63,817 nt of DNA from assembly GCA_029263215.1 (NCBI GenBank), contig JAJCXY010000084.1:1-63817 (forward strand), written 5' to 3'. The DNA is from Acidimicrobiales bacterium. GTDB lineage: Bacteria; Actinomycetota; Acidimicrobiia; Acidimicrobiales; Aldehydirespiratoraceae. How positions within the stretch are numbered: position 1 is the first letter of the stretch; every line of letters starts with the position of its first letter. A program made the position numbers and the translations under genes. The notes beneath the pieces are model-generated. The model was not told the DNA's origin. It did not search any database and saw only the letters and a program-made list of their open reading frames with translations. Below, one piece after another: positions 60,906-63,817 of this stretch.

Positions 60906-62315
60906 CTACCCACCCCGGCGCGGCATGGGACCCTCCACCGCTCGAATCAGAGCAGCCGGGAGCAGGAAGGAGCCATCGGGCTCGGGCCTGAGTTCGATCT
61001 CGTGTAACACCGCATCAGACCCAAGGGCGCCGTACAGGTGGGGAAACCACTCGAGAGTCCCGGTTCCGGGTTCCCACACGAGCGCATGGGACACCAGATG
61101 AGCATCGATCACCAGCGCCACGAGGTCGTCGCGGCCTCGATAGATCGCGTTTGCCGGCGACAGGACCTGATGCAGTGCCGAGAGATGGATGAATCCCTCT
61201 CGTTCGAATCCGGCGGGGAGATAGGCCCCCGCCGATCGTGCCGTCTCCCAGCGGGACCGTTCGGCAAGATGGACGAGACGGGCCGGGTTGGGATCCCACT
61301 GGGATCGCACCCGCGTGACTAGTTCGCGACGCTGGGCTTCGGGCAGGAACGCCGCCAACGCTGCGCGTTCGGTGCACTGGGCGAGATCAATCGGCCCGAA
61401 CCCATGGTGGGTCGCGGCAAGGTCGAGTTCGCGACGAGCTGTCGTGGTGGTGATGGCCCGATCGTCGGGATTGAGAGTGACGCGGAAGCCGGCGTCGCGT
61501 AGCAACCGGAGCGGATGGTCCTCCACCGGCATGCCCAGGCACGCATTCGAGGTGAGACAGATCTCGAGGGGGATGGCCCCGTCTCTCACTCGTGACGCGG
61601 TGGGTCCGAGGCCGACGATCCTGCCCTCGCTCACCTCACAGTCGTCGATGAGGCGCCAGCCGTGCCCGATCCTGTGAGGGGCACAGGTGTCGAGGGCGGC
61701 GGCCACCTGATGGGCGCCGTCCATCTCCCCGGCATGGATGGTCACTCCGAGCTGAGCCTCGTGAGCGATGGCGAAAGCTTCGCCATGTTCGGACGCGGGA
61801 TGACCCACCTCTCCCCCGGCGAGGTCGACTCCGACGACCCGCCCCCCGGCCGCCGAGGCAGCCAAGCGCATCGTCTCGATCGATACCTCCAAGGGCCGGT
61901 CTCTCATCGCACAGATGATCAGGCGGGCGTCGAGGCCTGTTTCGACCGAAGCATCATCGAGGCCGGCTTCGACCGCGGCGAGAACGGCGGTCGGGGTGAG
62001 GCCGCCCACGGTGTGCAGGAGTGGGGCGAAGCGAAGCTCGGCGTGGATGACACCATCGGCCGCCAGATCCTCCACGGCCTCTCTCGCCACCCGGCGAAGG
62101 GCATCGGCTCCCTGAAGCGACGCAACCACCAGGTCGAATCGCGAGAAGGCCGACTCGAAGGTCATGCCGGGCCGGATCGTCAACCAGTCGGCCAGGGCAG
62201 CCGGATCGTCGACCGGGGTGGCGACACCGCTGCGATGAGCCAACTCGAGCACCGTCGTCGGCCGGACACCGCCATCGAGATGATCGTGGAGCACGACCAT
62301 CGGCCCTTGAGTCAT
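60906..62315 (-). CDS. Fusion: adenosine deaminase + DUF952
   Basis: A 469-residue protein. The deaminase (1-345) has HDHLDGG at 10-16, a catalytic HAGE, GHGWRL and the metal Asp in LNPDDRAI (usually NTDDP). The last 115 residues are a DUF952 domain: LVHLAERSRWETARSAGAYL, then GFIHLSALHQVLSPAN, ALVWEPGTGTLEWFPHLYGA. DUF952 is usually a separate protein of unknown role. The start overlaps the stop of the membrane gene (ATGA). Confidence 0.88.
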   Translation of the reverse strand: MTQGPMVVLHDHLDGGVRPTTVLELAHRSGVATPVDDPAALADWLTIRPGMTFESAFSRFDLVVASLQGADALRRVAREAVEDLAADGVIHAELRFAPLLHTVGGLTPTAVLAAVEAGLDDASVETGLDARLIICAMRDRPLEVSIETMRLAASAAGGRVVGVDLAGGEVGHPASEHGEAFAIAHEAQLGVTIHAGEMDGAHQVAAALDTCAPHRIGHGWRLIDDCEVSEGRIVGLGPTASRVRDGAIPLEICLTSNACLGMPVEDHPLRLLRDAGFRVTLNPDDRAITTTTARRELDLAATHHGFGPIDLAQCTERAALAAFLPEAQRRELVTRVRSQWDPNPARLVHLAERSRWETARSAGAYLPAGFEREGFIHLSALHQVLSPANAIYRGRDDLVALVIDAHLVSHALVWEPGTGTLEWFPHLYGALGSDAVLHEIELRPEPDGSFLLPAALIRAVEGPMPRRGG

Positions 62316-62989
62316 TTACCCAGCCGGCCCGATGACTCCAGAACATGGGTGAGGCCAGGGTAGGAGTCGAGTGGTTCCAGCCGCCTGTCGATGTACATCA
62401 GACCGATGGTTATGGCTATGAACGAGACAACGAAATTGGTGGCGCTCCTGGCCAGGAAGAAGAAGTTGAAGCCAGAGTTGTTGAACAGCCAGACATCCCA
62501 TATCGCCGAAAGGATCTCGTAGGCGACGATCCCCCAGGTGGCACGGGCCATGGTGGACCGATAGCGGGGATCTTCGATCAGTTCATCGGCGAGATGGACG
62601 GCCTTGGGAATGGCCCACGCGAGGAAGGGCCGTCCGGCCAAGATCGTCACCGCGAGCACCACTCCGACCAGGAACTTGGTGAAGAATCCGATGCCGAAGT
62701 AGACCGCCTCGGAGCTGATCCCGAAGTCGACGATTTCGCGTTCGACGAGGATGGTGACACCTGCTCTGGCGATGAGATAGACGGTTATTCCCGGCAGCCA
62801 CCAGCCGATGTCGAGGCCGCGGCGGCGACGGCCGATAGCGGCCTTGATCGACCAGGCCGTCGCTCCAAGTACGGCGGCGATGATATTGACGGTGTTGAAG
62901 AGAACGAAGAACAACAACACCGGCATGAATTGGTCCATGTTGGACCCGCCACCCAGCGGCCGGGGCCGGGGTGTCTCGATGTCGGTCAT
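62312..62989 (-). CDS. Multi-pass membrane protein of unknown function
   Basis: A 225-residue protein with five or six helices (MPVLLFFVLFNTVNIIAAVL; WWLPGITVYLIARAGVTIL; VYFGIGFFTKFLVGVVLAVT; FNFFFLARSATNFVVSFIAI). It is loosely like the DUF3159/VC0807 group of actinobacterial membrane proteins, but I am not sure. ATG at 62989 overlaps the stop of the next gene upstream (ATGA), and its own stop overlaps the deaminase start, so three genes are coupled. Confidence 0.75.
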   Translation of the reverse strand: MTDIETPRPRPLGGGSNMDQFMPVLLFFVLFNTVNIIAAVLGATAWSIKAAIGRRRRGLDIGWWLPGITVYLIARAGVTILVEREIVDFGISSEAVYFGIGFFTKFLVGVVLAVTILAGRPFLAWAIPKAVHLADELIEDPRYRSTMARATWGIVAYEILSAIWDVWLFNNSGFNFFFLARSATNFVVSFIAITIGLMYIDRRLEPLDSYPGLTHVLESSGRLGK

Positions 62990-63693
62990 GGCGCGAGACT
63001 CACCCACTCTTCGATGATCGACCGATCGCCGAACGACTCCAGCCCGTCGACTGACCGCCGGCCCCACATCACCAACATCAGTTCTTCGCCGGTGCCTCTC
63101 AGCGCCGCATCGCCCTTCGAATGCTCTCGACGCACGACGATCGATCCATCGATCACCTCCAGCATCCATTCTCCATCGCCATTGGTCTGGTGGAGATGGA
63201 GCGACCCACTCGGAGGACCGTCCGAGCGGTAGAACACCTCGAGGAGTTCGTCGACGGCATCGGCGGCCTCCAGCTCCGCTACGTGGGTGGGGGCGCCTAC
63301 TGCAGCTTCCGCATCCACTCGATGCAAAAGAGTCTCGAGATGGGCGCGGCGCACGAAGAATGCGACGGTTTTGTCCGATCCGAATGTCCACACCAAGGAG
63401 TCGGGGTTGGCACCGGCCATTGCCGTCATGAGGCCAGAAAGCCCGCCGCGGGCAAACCCGACCACCGCTTCGCCGGCCGGCGGATCGGGGATCCCGGGTT
63501 CTCGGATCGGTCCGGTGGGGAGGCCATCGACATACAAGGTGAGCATCCGCCACACCGATCCCATATGGCCAAGGAGGTCTGCTGTCGTCCAGTTCGGGCA
63601 ACCCGGCACCTCAGCGGAGCGATCGGATGCAGCAACCTCGATGAGTCGTTCGCCGTCGGCCCGGAGGCGTTCGAGTCGGTACGAGATGTCCAT
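62986..63693 (-). CDS. Maleylpyruvate isomerase/DinB-like family protein
   Basis: A 235-residue protein. The N-terminal four-helix bundle carries PGCPNWTTADLLGHMGSVWR, the MDMPI/DinB signature with a metal His, then FFVRRAHLETLLHRVDAE with a second His. The C-terminal beta domain (HQTNGDGEWMLEVIDGSIVV) is as in actinobacterial MDMPI_C. ATG at 63693 is the start. Catalysis as maleylpyruvate isomerase is not implied; many members are mycothiol-dependent. Confidence 0.85.
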   Translation of the reverse strand: MDISYRLERLRADGERLIEVAASDRSAEVPGCPNWTTADLLGHMGSVWRMLTLYVDGLPTGPIREPGIPDPPAGEAVVGFARGGLSGLMTAMAGANPDSLVWTFGSDKTVAFFVRRAHLETLLHRVDAEAAVGAPTHVAELEAADAVDELLEVFYRSDGPPSGSLHLHQTNGDGEWMLEVIDGSIVVRREHSKGDAALRGTGEELMLVMWGRRSVDGLESFGDRSIIEEWVSLAP

Positions 63694-63739
63694 CAGCACA
63701 TTCTGGCGCGCGATGGCGACCATCGTGCGCCAGATCAGA

Positions 63740-63817
63740 TCACCAGGCGAGTCGGGCAGCAAGCAGATAGTGCAATGCGGCTCCCACCGCCACGAAGACA
63801 TGCCAGATCTCGTGGTA
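63740..63817 (-). CDS. Hemolysin III (TrhA) family protein, C-terminal end only
   Basis: The last 25 codons of a gene that enters from beyond the right edge on the minus strand. It reads YHEIWHVFVAVGAALHY, then LLAARLAW and TGA. YHEIWHVFV is the conserved His-containing end of the hemolysin III/PAQR-like membrane family. The 46 bp to the next gene hold nothing clear. Confidence 0.75.
   Translation of the reverse strand, partial: YHEIWHVFVAVGAALHYLLAARLAW

Overview
The window reads as a chromosomal segment of a high-GC, GTG-start-rich actinobacterium. WhiB, a mycothiol-type Mca amidase, an F420-type luciferase-like oxidoreductase, a WS/DGAT acyltransferase, a DnaE2/ImuB/ImuA' mutasome with actinobacterial LexA boxes and a DUF3516-type helicase all point there. 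Lineage within Acidimicrobiia is an inference; no rRNA or tRNA gene, CRISPR array, transposase or integrase was seen.

Layout. 1-9.7 kb: lipid and redox enzymes (WS/DGAT, geranylgeranyl-reductase-like flavoprotein, PAP2 phosphatase, SDR, a methyltransferase fused to a Mug-type DNA glycosylase, LLM oxidoreductase), a secreted nuclease, a YdjC-like protein, SCP2 and Mca. 9.7-17.6 kb: envelope and ion genes (DUF3179 lipoprotein, PhoU/TrkA_C regulator next to a tandem MgtE-core transporter, LemA, ion-channel-like protein, ECF sigma factor with a large membrane-anchored partner). 17.7-26.3 kb: a split SOS mutasome, dnaE2 at one end and imuA'-imuB at the other, each behind a LexA box, with an S1C/PDZ protease lipoprotein and a membrane protein between.

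26.3-33 kb is the unusual part. A roughly 100-codon gene with an in-frame TGA and a SECIS-like hairpin (possible selenoprotein) stands at the left edge. Partial copies of its 3' portion recur five times or so over 6.5 kb. Every copy is followed by the 3' end of a minus-strand gene (HIT relic, XRE regulator, methyltransferase, DUF4326, hydrolase-methyltransferase fusion, DUF1772), and two plus-strand genes (SoxR, DJ-1 relic) lie between them. This looks like a cassette array or recombination hot spot.

33-44 kb: DUF1772/NmrA/AraC module, GNAT, a PAS-GGDEF-EAL protein, a NUDIX / P-type ATPase / lipid-kinase operon, and a bona fide formylglycine-generating enzyme beside WhiB. 44-47.4 kb: a two-component system diverging from a Cys-paired acidic secreted protein, with phased CTCAG repeats between them, closed by a perfect 34-bp palindromic terminator. 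47.4-64 kb: threonine-synthase-like enzyme, Mct-like CoA transferase, thiolase, HerA-like ATPase, exopolysaccharide sugar transferase, DUF3516 helicase, lipoprotein, acyl-CoA synthetase, and a three-gene operon ending in an adenosine deaminase-DUF952 fusion. The right edge cuts a hemolysin III gene.
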